Shown: positions 14,705-22,268 of the stretch, piece after piece
Position numbering within the stretch: position 1 is the stretch's first letter
How the letters are laid out: every line of letters begins with the position of its first letter
DNA from: UBA8190 sp003453695
Lineage (GTDB): Bacteria > Actinomycetota > Acidimicrobiia > Acidimicrobiales > UBA8190
Assembly: GCA_036796975.1 (NCBI GenBank)
Contig: DAIRBY010000040.1
Coordinates: 1-23,256 of the forward strand
Reading direction: 5' to 3'
Length of the DNA: 23,256 bases
Program-made: the position numbers and the translations under genes
The notes under the pieces: model-generated
What the model was told of the DNA's origin: nothing
The model's database searches: none
What the model saw: only the letters and a program-made list of their open reading frames with translations

Positions 14705-15949
14705 GTGCCCGTGCCCGCCCACCAGGCCACCACGCGCCATCTCGGTGCGGCGTATCCCTTCGTCGCCGAGCGTGACCTCGGTGGCGGCGGCGTGCTCGTG
14801 GGAAGGGACCTCTTCGGCGGAGCCTTCGTGTACGACCCCTTCGTGCTCTACGGCCAGGGGGTGCTCAGCAATCCCAACATGGTCGTCTTCGGCCAGATCG
14901 GCCGGGGCAAGAGCGCCTTCGTGAAGAGCTACCTGTGGCGGCAGTCGGTGTTCGGGCGCCGGGCGTGGGTGGTGGATCCCAAAGGGGAGTACGGCGCCGT
15001 GGCGCGCGCCTGGGGCACCGAGCCCATGGCGCTGCGACCGGGAGGGAGCCTCCGGTTGAACCCGCTCGACGCCGTGCACGGTGCAGAGCAGGACGCCGAC
15101 GGCGCCGCTCGCAGTCGTGCCGAGCTGCTGGTGTCGTTGGCCGGCACCAGCCTGGAGCGCCCGCTGTCGCCCTGCGAACGCACCGCCGTCGAGCTGGCGG
15201 TGGGCGACGTCTCGCAGCGGACGGCGGTCCCCACCCTGCCCATGGTGGTGGAGGCACTGCTCGAGCCGGCGTCGTCGTCGGCAGCGGCCGTGCGCACCGA
15301 CGCCGCCACGCTGGCCGCCGACGGACGTCAGGTGGCCCTCGAGCTGCGCCGCCTGGTGGCCGGCGACCTGCGGGGCATGTTCGACGGGCCGACCTCGGCG
15401 GCGCTCGACCTCGACGGTCCGATCGTCGTTCTCGACCTCTCCGCCGTCTACCACTCAGCGGCGTTGGGCGTGCTCATGACGTGCGCGGCGGCGTGGATGC
15501 GCGCCGCACTGCGCCGGGACGGCGGTGGCGGTCCCGTCCTGCTGGTCGTGGACGAGGCGTGGGCCATCCTCTCCAACCTCGGTGTGGCCCGATGGCTCCA
15601 GTCGTCGTGGAAGCTGTCGCGGGCCTGGGGCGTCTCCAACGTCGCCGTCCTGCACCGGGTCTCCGACCTGTCCGCCGCCGGGGCGGCGGGATCGGAACAG
15701 GTCGGGCTCTCTCAGGGCCTGCTGGCAGACTCCGAGACGCGCGTCCTCTATGCCCAGCCTCCAGAGGAGAGCGCGGCAGCGGCGTCGTTGCTCGGGTTGT
15801 CCGAGACCGAGCAGGAGCTGCTCGTGCGCCTGGGCCGCGGCGTGGCGCTGTGGCGGGTGGGCGGCCGGAGCTTCCTCGTGCAGCACAGGCTGTCCCCATA
15901 CGAACGTGCGCTCGTCGACACCGACGCCCGCATGGCGGCGGGACGCTGA
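14705..15949 (+). CDS. VirB4/TraC-like AAA+ ATPase lacking the N-terminal domain
   Basis: A 414-residue ATPase expected to power subunit assembly or substrate transfer at the membrane. It begins almost directly with the motor domain: YDPFVLYGQGVLSNPNMVVF leads into Walker A GQIGRGKS (63-70), VVDPKGEYGAVARAWG is the VirB4/HerA-type DPKGEY motif (90-96), SLRLNPLD follows, and Walker B is VLLVVDEAWAIL (D283, E284), with SWKLSRAWGVSNVAVLHR after it. The C-terminus has LGRGVALWRVGGRSFLVQH, typical of VirB4 ends. Usual VirB4 proteins are 600-850 residues, so the N-terminal domain is missing here and may be supplied by the SCO6880-type protein. GTG 14705 or 14711 can start it; no ribosome binding site is clear. 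Confidence 0.87.
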   Translation: MPVPAHQATTRHLGAAYPFVAERDLGGGGVLVGRDLFGGAFVYDPFVLYGQGVLSNPNMVVFGQIGRGKSAFVKSYLWRQSVFGRRAWVVDPKGEYGAVARAWGTEPMALRPGGSLRLNPLDAVHGAEQDADGAARSRAELLVSLAGTSLERPLSPCERTAVELAVGDVSQRTAVPTLPMVVEALLEPASSSAAAVRTDAATLAADGRQVALELRRLVAGDLRGMFDGPTSAALDLDGPIVVLDLSAVYHSAALGVLMTCAAAWMRAALRRDGGGGPVLLVVDEAWAILSNLGVARWLQSSWKLSRAWGVSNVAVLHRVSDLSAAGAAGSEQVGLSQGLLADSETRVLYAQPPEESAAAASLLGLSETEQELLVRLGRGVALWRVGGRSFLVQHRLSPYERALVDTDARMAAGR

Positions 15950-16007
15950 GCCCCGAGACGGCCGAGCTGGTGTCGGCCCCCTCTGCACCTGTGCCCCGAC
16001 GCCTCTC

Positions 16008-17459
16008 GTGACCGGTGCCGCCCATTTGGTCGTGGCCGCCGGGGCAGCCGCCGGAGTGGTGGCGCTCAGCCGGCCAGGTCGGCGCCGGCGAACACCAGGT
16101 GCCGGCGGCGACCACGCCCGCTGGGCGGGACGACGCGACCTTCGCCCGCTCGTCGTGCGCCGGCCCGGTGGCGGGCGGCTGGTGCTGGGCGCCGCCTGCG
16201 GACATCTGATCGCCGCCGAACGCGGGCACTCGGTGCTCGTGGTCGGCCCCACCCAGAGCTACAAGACGTCGGGCCTGGCCGTGCCGGCGCTGCTCGAGTG
16301 GGGCGGGCCCGTGCTGGCCGCCTCGGTGAAGTCCGACCTCGTCACCCACACGAGGGCGTGGCGGGGGCGACAGGGCGCGGTGTGGCTGTTCGACCCCACG
16401 GCGTCGACGGGCCTGGTGGCCGACCACTGGTCACCGCTCACCAGTGCCCGCACGTGGGCCGGTGCCCGCCGCGTCGCCCACAGCCTGTGCGCGGCGGCGC
16501 GCCCTGACTCCTCCTCGCTGGCCGACGTCGACTTCTGGTACTCGTCGGCGGCCAAGCTGCTGGCGCCGCTTCTGCTGGCGGCCGCCGTGTCGAGACGGAC
16601 CATGGCCGACGTGGTGCGTTGGGTCGACGAGCAGGAACAGCTGGAGGTGGCCGACTCGCTGTTCGCCGCCGGGGAGCGCCAGGCCCTGCAAGCGGCCCGG
16701 GCCACGTGGGCGCGCGACGACCGCCAGCGAAGCGGCGTCTACAGCACTGCCGAGACGGTGCTGGACGCCTTCGCCGAGCCCGTGCCCTCCGCGGGCGAGA
16801 CGGCCGCCGCCGGTGGGATGCCGATCGACCCGGTGGTGCTGCTGGACGGCTGCAACACGCTGTATCTGTGCGCGCCCGCTCACGAGCAGCGTCGACTGCG
16901 GCCACTGTTCACGGCGCTGGCCACCGAAGTGCTCGACGCCGCCTTCGCTCGTGCGGCGCGCCGCGGCCGTCCCCTCGACCCACCGTTGTTGGTGGTGCTC
17001 GACGAGGCTGCCAACGTGGCGCCCTTGGCCGAGCTCGACGCCCTTGCCTCCACGGCAGCCGGGCACGGTGTGCAGCTGGTGACGGTGTGGCAGGACCTGG
17101 CCCAGCTCACCGCTCGCTACGGCGCCCGCGCCGGCAGCGTCGTCAACAACCACCGGGTGAAGCTCTTCCTGTCGGGCATCGCCGATCCGGCCACGCTCGA
17201 ACACGCCAGCACCCTCATCGGGGACACCGAGCAGCGTCAGCGGACCACCACCTTCGACGGGAGGGGTGGGAGGTCCACGAGCGAAGGGCCCGTCTACCGG
17301 CGACTCGCCCCTTCTGACGTGCTGCGCCGCCTGCCCCCCGGGACGGCGGTGGCGATATCGGGCCATCTCCCCCCGGTCCGGTTCCGGCTGCGTCCGTGGT
17401 GGCGGTGCTGCACGCTGCGGGCTCGGGCCACAGGTGATGCGGTGCCGAAGCGACACTAA
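16008..17459 (+). CDS. VirD4/TraG-like coupling ATPase with variant Walker A
   Basis: A 483-residue coupling protein. It has a single short hydrophobic segment (about 5-20) rather than the usual two helices, then ARWAGRRDLRPLVV, which precedes the nucleotide site in actinobacterial TraD/VirD4 proteins. Walker A reads GPTQSYKT (80-87), with Tyr85 where glycine is normal. Further motifs are VLAASVKSDLVTHT, VWLFDPT, DFWYSSAAKLLAPLLLAAA, GVYSTAETVL, Walker B LLVVLDEAANVAPLAELD (D332, E333), TVWQDLAQLTARYG and NNHRVKLFLSGIAD. These match the VirD4 C-terminal motor, which normally brings substrate to the channel. GTG 16008 is the only common start codon after the previous stop that retains the hydrophobic segment. 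It ends 11 bases before the P450 gene. Confidence 0.87.
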   Translation: MTGAAHLVVAAGAAAGVVALSRPGRRRRTPGAGGDHARWAGRRDLRPLVVRRPGGGRLVLGAACGHLIAAERGHSVLVVGPTQSYKTSGLAVPALLEWGGPVLAASVKSDLVTHTRAWRGRQGAVWLFDPTASTGLVADHWSPLTSARTWAGARRVAHSLCAAARPDSSSLADVDFWYSSAAKLLAPLLLAAAVSRRTMADVVRWVDEQEQLEVADSLFAAGERQALQAARATWARDDRQRSGVYSTAETVLDAFAEPVPSAGETAAAGGMPIDPVVLLDGCNTLYLCAPAHEQRRLRPLFTALATEVLDAAFARAARRGRPLDPPLLVVLDEAANVAPLAELDALASTAAGHGVQLVTVWQDLAQLTARYGARAGSVVNNHRVKLFLSGIADPATLEHASTLIGDTEQRQRTTTFDGRGGRSTSEGPVYRRLAPSDVLRRLPPGTAVAISGHLPPVRFRLRPWWRCCTLRARATGDAVPKRH

Positions 17460-17470
17460 GTTGGCGGGCG

Positions 17471-18901
17471 GTGGTGGACGGACGAGCGGCGGCAGATCCG
17501 GCGGTGCACGACGGCGGCGCGGCGAACGTCCCGGCGTCCGACGAGGCGCGCCTGGCGGCAGTGGTCGCCGACCGCTACGCCGAGGTGCAGGACCGGGCGC
17601 GCCGCGCTCGCGACCGCGCCGAGGCGGCGGGCACGTTGCTCTGGGACCCGTTCGACCCGGCGTGGCGGGAGGACCCCTACACCGTGTACGCCCGGCTTCG
17701 CGAGACCAACCCGGTGCACCGCAGCCCGCTCGGCTTCTGGGTGTTCACCCGCCACGCCGATTGCCTGACCATCCTGCGGGACCGTCGTTCCAGCAGCGAC
17801 GCCCGCCTCCTCGCTCCAACTGCTCCCGTTCCACTGCAGGACCGCGCCCGCCTGGCCGACCCCGAGCGTCTGTCGTCGCTGCGCTCCATCCACCCCGCCG
17901 ACCAGACCGGGGTGGACGCCGTCTTCGAGGAGATGGCACCGTTTCTCTTCCGCGACCCCCCTGATCACACCCGCCTGCGCGGCCTGGTGCAGAAGGCCTT
18001 CACGCCCCGGGTGGTGGAGAGCCTCCGGGGGCGCATCACCGAGCTGTGCACCGAGCTCGTGGACGACATGCTGGGTCGGGGCCGGGTCGACCTGGTCTCC
18101 GACTACGCCTATCCGCTCCCGGTGCAGGTGATCGTCGAGATGCTCGGGGTGTCCGCCGAGGACCACGCCACCTTCCGCGACTGGTCGGACGCCTTGGCTC
18201 GGGGCCTCGATCCCGACTTCCTGCTTCCGGCCGACGCCGTGCAGCAGCGCCTGGCCGGGATCTTGAACTTCGTCCAGTACTTCGCCTCGCTCATCAACGA
18301 GCGCCGCCAACGACCCGGTGAGGATCTGCTGAGCCGCCTCATCACCGCCGAGGAGGAAGGCCAGGTGCTCTCCCAAGGAGAGCTCATCTCCACCTGCATC
18401 CTGCTGCTCGTGGCGGGCCACGAGACGACGGTGAACCTCATCGGCGGAGGTGCGCTCGCCTTGATGGAGCACCCCGGTCAGCTGGCGCGCCTGCGCGAGG
18501 ACCCCTCGGTCGGCCGCACGGCGGTGGAGGAGTTGCTGCGCTACGTGTGTCCGGTGCAGCTCACGGGGCGCATCGCCATCGAAGCCATGGAGGTGAGCGG
18601 GGTCACCGTCGAGCCCGGCGACTTCACCATGCTCCTCATCGGCTCGGCCAACCGCGACCCTGCCGTGTTCGACGAACCCGAGGTGCTCGACATCGGGCGC
18701 AGCGAGAACCCGCACCTCGGCTTCGGGTTCGGCCTTCACCACTGTCTCGGCGCTCCCCTGGCCCGCCTCGAGTCGCAGATCGCCCTCGACGAGCTGCTGC
18801 GACGAGCGGACGTGCACGGGCCGGTGGGCCCGCTCGTTCACAAGGAGAACATCGTGTTGCGGGGCCTCGAGAGCCTGCCGGTGGAGCTGACCGCCCGCTG
18901 A
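17471..18901 (+). CDS. Cytochrome P450
   Basis: A 476-residue soluble bacterial P450 monooxygenase. The heme loop is FGFGLHHCLGAPLAR with ligand Cys425; the I-helix oxygen-binding motif is LVAGHETT (313-320), the K-helix ExxR is E354-R357 (EELLR), and the C-helix region is DPPDHTRLRGLVQKAFTPR (162-180). An N-terminal extension of about 50 Arg/Ala/Glu-rich residues precedes the usual WDPFDPAWREDPYTVYARLR start. No ferredoxin or ferredoxin reductase gene is in the window, so its electron donors are encoded elsewhere. The GTG starts 11 bases after the coupling-ATPase stop with no promoter between, so co-transcription with the secretion-like genes is likely. The substrate is unknown. Confidence 0.95.
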   Translation: MVDGRAAADPAVHDGGAANVPASDEARLAAVVADRYAEVQDRARRARDRAEAAGTLLWDPFDPAWREDPYTVYARLRETNPVHRSPLGFWVFTRHADCLTILRDRRSSSDARLLAPTAPVPLQDRARLADPERLSSLRSIHPADQTGVDAVFEEMAPFLFRDPPDHTRLRGLVQKAFTPRVVESLRGRITELCTELVDDMLGRGRVDLVSDYAYPLPVQVIVEMLGVSAEDHATFRDWSDALARGLDPDFLLPADAVQQRLAGILNFVQYFASLINERRQRPGEDLLSRLITAEEEGQVLSQGELISTCILLLVAGHETTVNLIGGGALALMEHPGQLARLREDPSVGRTAVEELLRYVCPVQLTGRIAIEAMEVSGVTVEPGDFTMLLIGSANRDPAVFDEPEVLDIGRSENPHLGFGFGLHHCLGAPLARLESQIALDELLRRADVHGPVGPLVHKENIVLRGLESLPVELTAR

Positions 18902-18938
18902 GCGCAGGCTGGGCGCCGCCGTCCGGGCAGGAGCGCTC

Positions 18939-20360
18939 CTAGACCGGGGCCCCCGCGACGGTGAGCGGCCACGGGCGCTCGCGCTCCGCGATGGCGGCCA
19001 GCTCGAGCAGGAGCTGCTCCTGGTGGTGGTGGCCGATGACCTGCATCCCGACCGGCATGCCCTCCACCGTCCCCACCGGGATCGATGTGGCCGGGTTCTC
19101 GGCGAAGTTGGCCGGGATGGTGAGCACCCCGGAGTTCCCGCCCGCCGCCACGATGTCGCCCAGCTCGGCCACGAGGTCACGCTCCCCTACCTTCATGGGC
19201 ACGGGACCCTCGGCGGCGAAGGCGATGTCCGGGTTGGTGGCGGCGATGATGAAGTCCACCTGGTCCAGCAGCTCGCCCATGTGGTCGTTCACGTCGACGC
19301 GGAACTGCTCGGCGGACGCCGCCAGGGCGAGGTCGTAGTGGTGGGTGGCCACGTTCATGCCGAACATGATCTCCATGGTGAGGTCCTGCTCGCATCCCGG
19401 GTAGCGATCACCCAGATCGGCGGCCAGCGTGACGAGGTTGGACATGGCCCACTCGGTGAGCACGGGCGGGAAGTGCACGTCGACGTCCACCCGTGCGAGC
19501 CCGGCGTCGGCGACGAGCGCCTCGGCTGCCGCCGCCACCGCTGTGGCCACGGCCGGGTGCACCACCGCCACGCCCAGGTCGACGCTGATGACGGCGCGTT
19601 TGCCAAGCAGTGCCTGGCGGTGACTGCCCAACTGGCGTTCCCAGCCCTCGACGCGCGGGAGGCTGAACGTGTCGCGCGGGTCGTAGCCGTTGCACACGTC
19701 GAACCATCGAGCCGTGTCGCGCACCGAGCGGCTCAGGCACCCGAGCGTCACCGTGTGCGGCGTCTGGTGGGTGTGTGGTCCCTTCGGGATGCGCCCGAAG
19801 GTCGACTTGAGCCCGAACAGGCCACAGAAGCCGGCCGGGATCCTGATGCTCCCGCCGCCGTCGCCGCCCGAGGCGATGGGCACCAGGCCGCCGGCCACGG
19901 CCGCCGCCGAGCCGCCCGACGAGCCTCCCGGTGTGCGCACCGGGTCCCAAGGATTGCGCGTGGTGCCGTGCAGGCGCGTGCTCGTGTAGTTCACGCCGCC
20001 GAACTCACTCGAGGTGGTCTGCCCGGCCAGCACCGCTCCTGCCGCCCGTAACCGCTCGACGTGGGTGCTCGTGACGTCGGCGACGCGATCGGCGAAGACC
20101 AGCGACGCCTCGGTGAACGGCCAGCCGGCTACCGGCTCGAGCTCCTTCACGGCGACGGGGACGCCTCCGAAGGGGAGCGTCAGGTCGGCTCGGGCCGCCT
20201 GCGCCCGGGCTCCGTCGGCGTCGACATGCGAGAAGGCACCGAGGCCGGAGCGCTCGATGGCGGCGAGGGTGAGATCGAGCGCCTCCACCGCGCTCAGCTC
20301 GCCGGCGCGCAGCGCCTCCACGAGCGAGCAGGCGTCTCCCAGCCAGGGTTGATCGGTCAC
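18939..20360 (-). CDS. Amidase (amidase signature family)
   Basis: A 473-residue hydrolase that cleaves amide bonds in unidentified substrates. The Lys-cisSer-Ser triad is visible: K72 in PVAVKELEP, S147 in TPGGSSGGSAAA, and nucleophile S171 in SGGDGGGSIRIPA, followed by FCGLFGLKSTFGRIP. The C-terminal part has LTIPANFAENPATSIPVGTVEGMPVGMQVIG, the usual closing segment of the family. The length is normal and no signal peptide is present. It is not GatA: no gatB or gatC is adjacent and the substrate region (FSLPRVEGWERQLG) is of the general amidase type. GTG 20360 is preceded by TATCCT 7 bases upstream, suggesting a leaderless transcript. It is convergent with the P450 and divergent from bluB. 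Confidence 0.92.
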   Translation of the reverse strand: MTDQPWLGDACSLVEALRAGELSAVEALDLTLAAIERSGLGAFSHVDADGARAQAARADLTLPFGGVPVAVKELEPVAGWPFTEASLVFADRVADVTSTHVERLRAAGAVLAGQTTSSEFGGVNYTSTRLHGTTRNPWDPVRTPGGSSGGSAAAVAGGLVPIASGGDGGGSIRIPAGFCGLFGLKSTFGRIPKGPHTHQTPHTVTLGCLSRSVRDTARWFDVCNGYDPRDTFSLPRVEGWERQLGSHRQALLGKRAVISVDLGVAVVHPAVATAVAAAAEALVADAGLARVDVDVHFPPVLTEWAMSNLVTLAADLGDRYPGCEQDLTMEIMFGMNVATHHYDLALAASAEQFRVDVNDHMGELLDQVDFIIAATNPDIAFAAEGPVPMKVGERDLVAELGDIVAAGGNSGVLTIPANFAENPATSIPVGTVEGMPVGMQVIGHHHQEQLLLELAAIAERERPWPLTVAGAPV

Positions 20361-20367
20361 CGGGGCG

Positions 20368-20373
20368 AGGATA
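20368..20373 (-). promoter_or_regulatory. -10-like element for the amidase gene
   Basis: TATCCT on the minus strand ends 7 bases before the GTG start, with no Shine-Dalgarno sequence, matching a leaderless layout. No good -35 hexamer is seen at 16-18 bases upstream. Confidence 0.4.
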
Positions 20374-20417
20374 GACGGCCACCGCCAGGCGGACCCGGGG
20401 GGCAGCTCGGCGTTCAG

Positions 20418-20423
20418 TACAGT
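20418..20423 (+). promoter_or_regulatory. -10-like element for the bluB operon
   Basis: TACAGT ends 8 bases before the ATG at 20432 (and 5 before the GTG at 20429). With no Shine-Dalgarno sequence in sight this favours leaderless initiation at the ATG. The -35 region is not recognisable. Confidence 0.35.
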
Positions 20424-20428
20424 CCGGG

Positions 20429-21172
20429 GTGATGGACAGCGCCTCGTCGCAGGCCACGAGCACCGCAGCGATGCCCGGGGGCCCGGAGTCGAACCTCTAC
20501 GACGTGATCCACCGTCGCCGCGACGTGCGGGCCGAGTTCAGCGGGGGGCCGGTGAGCGGGATCGTGCTCAAGCGGGTGCTGTCCGCCGCCCACAGCGCTC
20601 CGAGCGTGGGGCTCTCCCAGCCCTGGGACTTCGTGCTCGTCACCGATGCCGGGGTGCGCCAGGCGTTCTTCGACCACGTGCAACGAGAGCGGCAGGTGTT
20701 CGCCGACGGCCTGCAAGGCGAGCGGGCCGAGCGTTTCGCCGGGATCAAGATCGACGGCGTGCTCGAGGCCAGCGTGTCGGTGGTGGTGACCTATGACGCC
20801 ACCCGTGGTTCCCCCGACGTGCTCGGACGTCACGCCATCGCCGACGCCGGGTTGTACTCGGTCTGTCTCGCCATCGAGAACATGTGGCTGGCGTGCACGG
20901 CCGAAGGGTGGGGGATGGGGTGGGTGTCGTTCTTCCGGGAGTCGTTCCTTCGGGAGTTGCTCGGGGTGCCCGAACCCATCCGTCCGGTGGCGTGGCTGTG
21001 CGTGGGCCCGGTGACCCACCTGCAGGACACGCCCGACCTGGAACGCGCTGGATGGCGCCGGCGCCTGGAGCTCGCCGCCGTGCTGCACCAGGATCACTGG
21101 GGGGCGAGCCCGGGTGGTGACCTCGGCGACATCGCCGTCGTGGGCGGGGCCGTCGGCGAGGTGTCGCCGTGA
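20429..21172 (+). CDS. bluB: Nitroreductase-family protein, BluB-like (5,6-dimethylbenzimidazole synthase)
   Basis: A 247-residue FMN-dependent protein. BluB features are YDVIHRRRDVRAEFSGGPV near residue 24, LSAAHSAPSVGLSQPWDFVLV (51-71), which is the flavin and lid region of BluB rather than of ordinary nitroreductases, and GRHAIADAGLYSVCLAIENM and GWGMGWVSFF further on. BluB breaks down FMNH2 with oxygen to make 5,6-dimethylbenzimidazole, the lower ligand of cobalamin. No other cobalamin gene and no B12 riboswitch lies nearby. Starts are GTG 20429 or the adjacent ATG 20432. Its stop overlaps the next start (GTGA). The last 30 residues (HWGASPGGDLGDIAVVGG) are a poorly conserved tail. Confidence 0.83.
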   Translation: MMDSASSQATSTAAMPGGPESNLYDVIHRRRDVRAEFSGGPVSGIVLKRVLSAAHSAPSVGLSQPWDFVLVTDAGVRQAFFDHVQRERQVFADGLQGERAERFAGIKIDGVLEASVSVVVTYDATRGSPDVLGRHAIADAGLYSVCLAIENMWLACTAEGWGMGWVSFFRESFLRELLGVPEPIRPVAWLCVGPVTHLQDTPDLERAGWRRRLELAAVLHQDHWGASPGGDLGDIAVVGGAVGEVSP

Positions 21173-21963
21173 CCGGTGCCGCCGCCGAACCGCCCGCCGC
21201 CCAACCGGCACGGCCCTTCACCCTCGCCATCGACATCGGGGGCACCGGCCTCAAAGCGGTCGTGCTCGACGACGTCGGTGCGCTCGTGGCCGACAGGGTG
21301 CGCGTCGAGACGACCTATCCGTTGCCACCCGAGAAGCTGGTGGAGCAGCTGGCGGCGCTCACGGCGCCCCTGCCCTCGTACGACCGGGTGGCGGCCGGGT
21401 TCCCCGGGATGGTGCGCGGCGGACATGTGCTGTCGGCGGCGAATCTCGCCACCGTGTCCGGCCCGGGTAGCGCCATGGACCCCGAGCTCGTGAAGAAGTG
21501 GGACCACTTCGACCTCGCCGGCGCGCTCACCGCCCGGCTCGGGAAGCCGGCACGCGTCGCCAACGACGCCGACGTGCAGGGAGCCGCCGTGGTGCGCGGT
21601 GTGGGGCTCGAGCTGGTGGTCACGCTCGGGACCGGGGTCGGGACGGCGTTCTTCTACGAGGGGAGGCTGCTTCCCCATCTCGAGTTCGCCCACACCCCGC
21701 TCCACAAGGACGAGACCTACAACGACCAGCTCGGCGAGCGGGCCCGCAAGACCGTGGGGAACGTCCGCTGGAACAAGCGCGTGCGACGTGGCATCGCCAC
21801 GCTGCGGGCGCTGTGTTTCTTCGACCACTGCTTCATCGGCGGCGGAAACGCCAGGAGGATCGAAGGTGAGGTCGCCCCCGACGTGAGCCTGGTGGACAAC
21901 ACCGCCGGATTGCTGGGCGGTCTCAAGCTGTGGACGGGCGAGCACCTGGGACTGAACGAGTGA
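21169..21963 (+). CDS. ppgK: ROK-family kinase, polyphosphate glucokinase-like
   Basis: A 264-residue ASKHA-fold sugar kinase. The phosphate-1 loop is LAIDIGGTGLKAVVLD (about 19-34), GFPGMVRGGHVLSAANL matches the ROK segment before the substrate site, NDADVQGAAVVRGVG carries the catalytic aspartate, and VVTLGTGVGTAFFYEGRLLPHLEFAH is the phosphate-2 region. The short length, the lack of the ROK zinc motif CxCGxxGC, and the ending FIGGGNARRIEG...NTAGLLGG resemble actinobacterial polyphosphate/ATP glucokinases (PPGK). The phosphate donor and sugar cannot be fixed by eye, so a plain ROK glucokinase remains possible. The start overlaps the bluB stop and the stop overlaps the LapA-domain gene start (both GTGA), so three genes are coupled. 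Confidence 0.72.
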   Translation: MTGAAAEPPAAQPARPFTLAIDIGGTGLKAVVLDDVGALVADRVRVETTYPLPPEKLVEQLAALTAPLPSYDRVAAGFPGMVRGGHVLSAANLATVSGPGSAMDPELVKKWDHFDLAGALTARLGKPARVANDADVQGAAVVRGVGLELVVTLGTGVGTAFFYEGRLLPHLEFAHTPLHKDETYNDQLGERARKTVGNVRWNKRVRRGIATLRALCFFDHCFIGGGNARRIEGEVAPDVSLVDNTAGLLGGLKLWTGEHLGLNE

Positions 21964-22229
21964 GCCCCCGGCGCGAGGTCGACGAAGCCGCTCCTCGCCG
22001 GCGCAACCTGGCCAAGCCGATCGTGGCCCTGGTGCTACTGGCCGTGGTGGTGTCCTTCGTGGTGCAGAACAGCCAGAAGGTGAAGGTGCAGTTGTGGTTC
22101 GTGACGGGCCATCCCCGGCTCATCTGGGTGTTGCTGGTCACCGTGGTCGTCGGTGCCGTCCTGGGCTTCCTGGCCGGGCGTCCCGGTCGCCGCCGCCGGG
22201 CCGAAGAGCGGCGCAGCAGGCGAGACTGA
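21960..22229 (+). CDS. LapA-domain (DUF1049) membrane protein
   Basis: An 89-residue protein with two membrane helices, about 22-38 (IVALVLLAVVVSFVVQN) and 50-72 (IWVLLVTVVVGAVLGFLAG), linked by NSQKVKVQLWFVTGHP, the typical LapA/DUF1049 connection. The N-terminus (PRREVDEAAPRRR) and C-terminus (PGRRRRAEERRSRRD) are strongly basic, so both ends should be cytoplasmic. In proteobacteria LapA/YciS helps lipopolysaccharide assembly control; the actinobacterial role is unknown. The GTG start overlaps the kinase stop. A longer frame from 21930 would overlap the kinase gene further and adds no domain residues. Confidence 0.85.
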   Translation: MSPRREVDEAAPRRRNLAKPIVALVLLAVVVSFVVQNSQKVKVQLWFVTGHPRLIWVLLVTVVVGAVLGFLAGRPGRRRRAEERRSRRD

Positions 22230-22268
22230 CGGTTCTGTCTCCGTCGGACGTGCGAGAGGGCCGCTGAG

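Noticed and set aside
12979..14733. 584-codon minus-strand frame opposite the SCO6880-type gene
   Set aside because: The plus strand has recognisable family motifs and ribosome binding sites; the minus frame is compositional shadow with no motifs.
11856..18901. Whole integrative element or prophage
   Set aside because: No integrase, excisionase, relaxase, tRNA-adjacent att repeat or composition change was found at either border, so mobility is not supported by this window alone.
17456..19180. 574-codon minus-strand frame joining the amidase end to the P450 region
   Set aside because: It reads antisense through P450 and out of frame through the amidase; both real genes carry catalytic motifs.
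18939..20360. GatA subunit of the tRNA amidotransferase
   Set aside because: The triad is shared by all amidase-signature enzymes; no gatB/gatC neighbours, and the overall motifs fit a general amidase.
20361..20428. Cobalamin riboswitch upstream of bluB
   Set aside because: Only 68 bases separate the divergent amidase and bluB starts, too short for a B12 riboswitch, and no B12-box-like sequence is seen.
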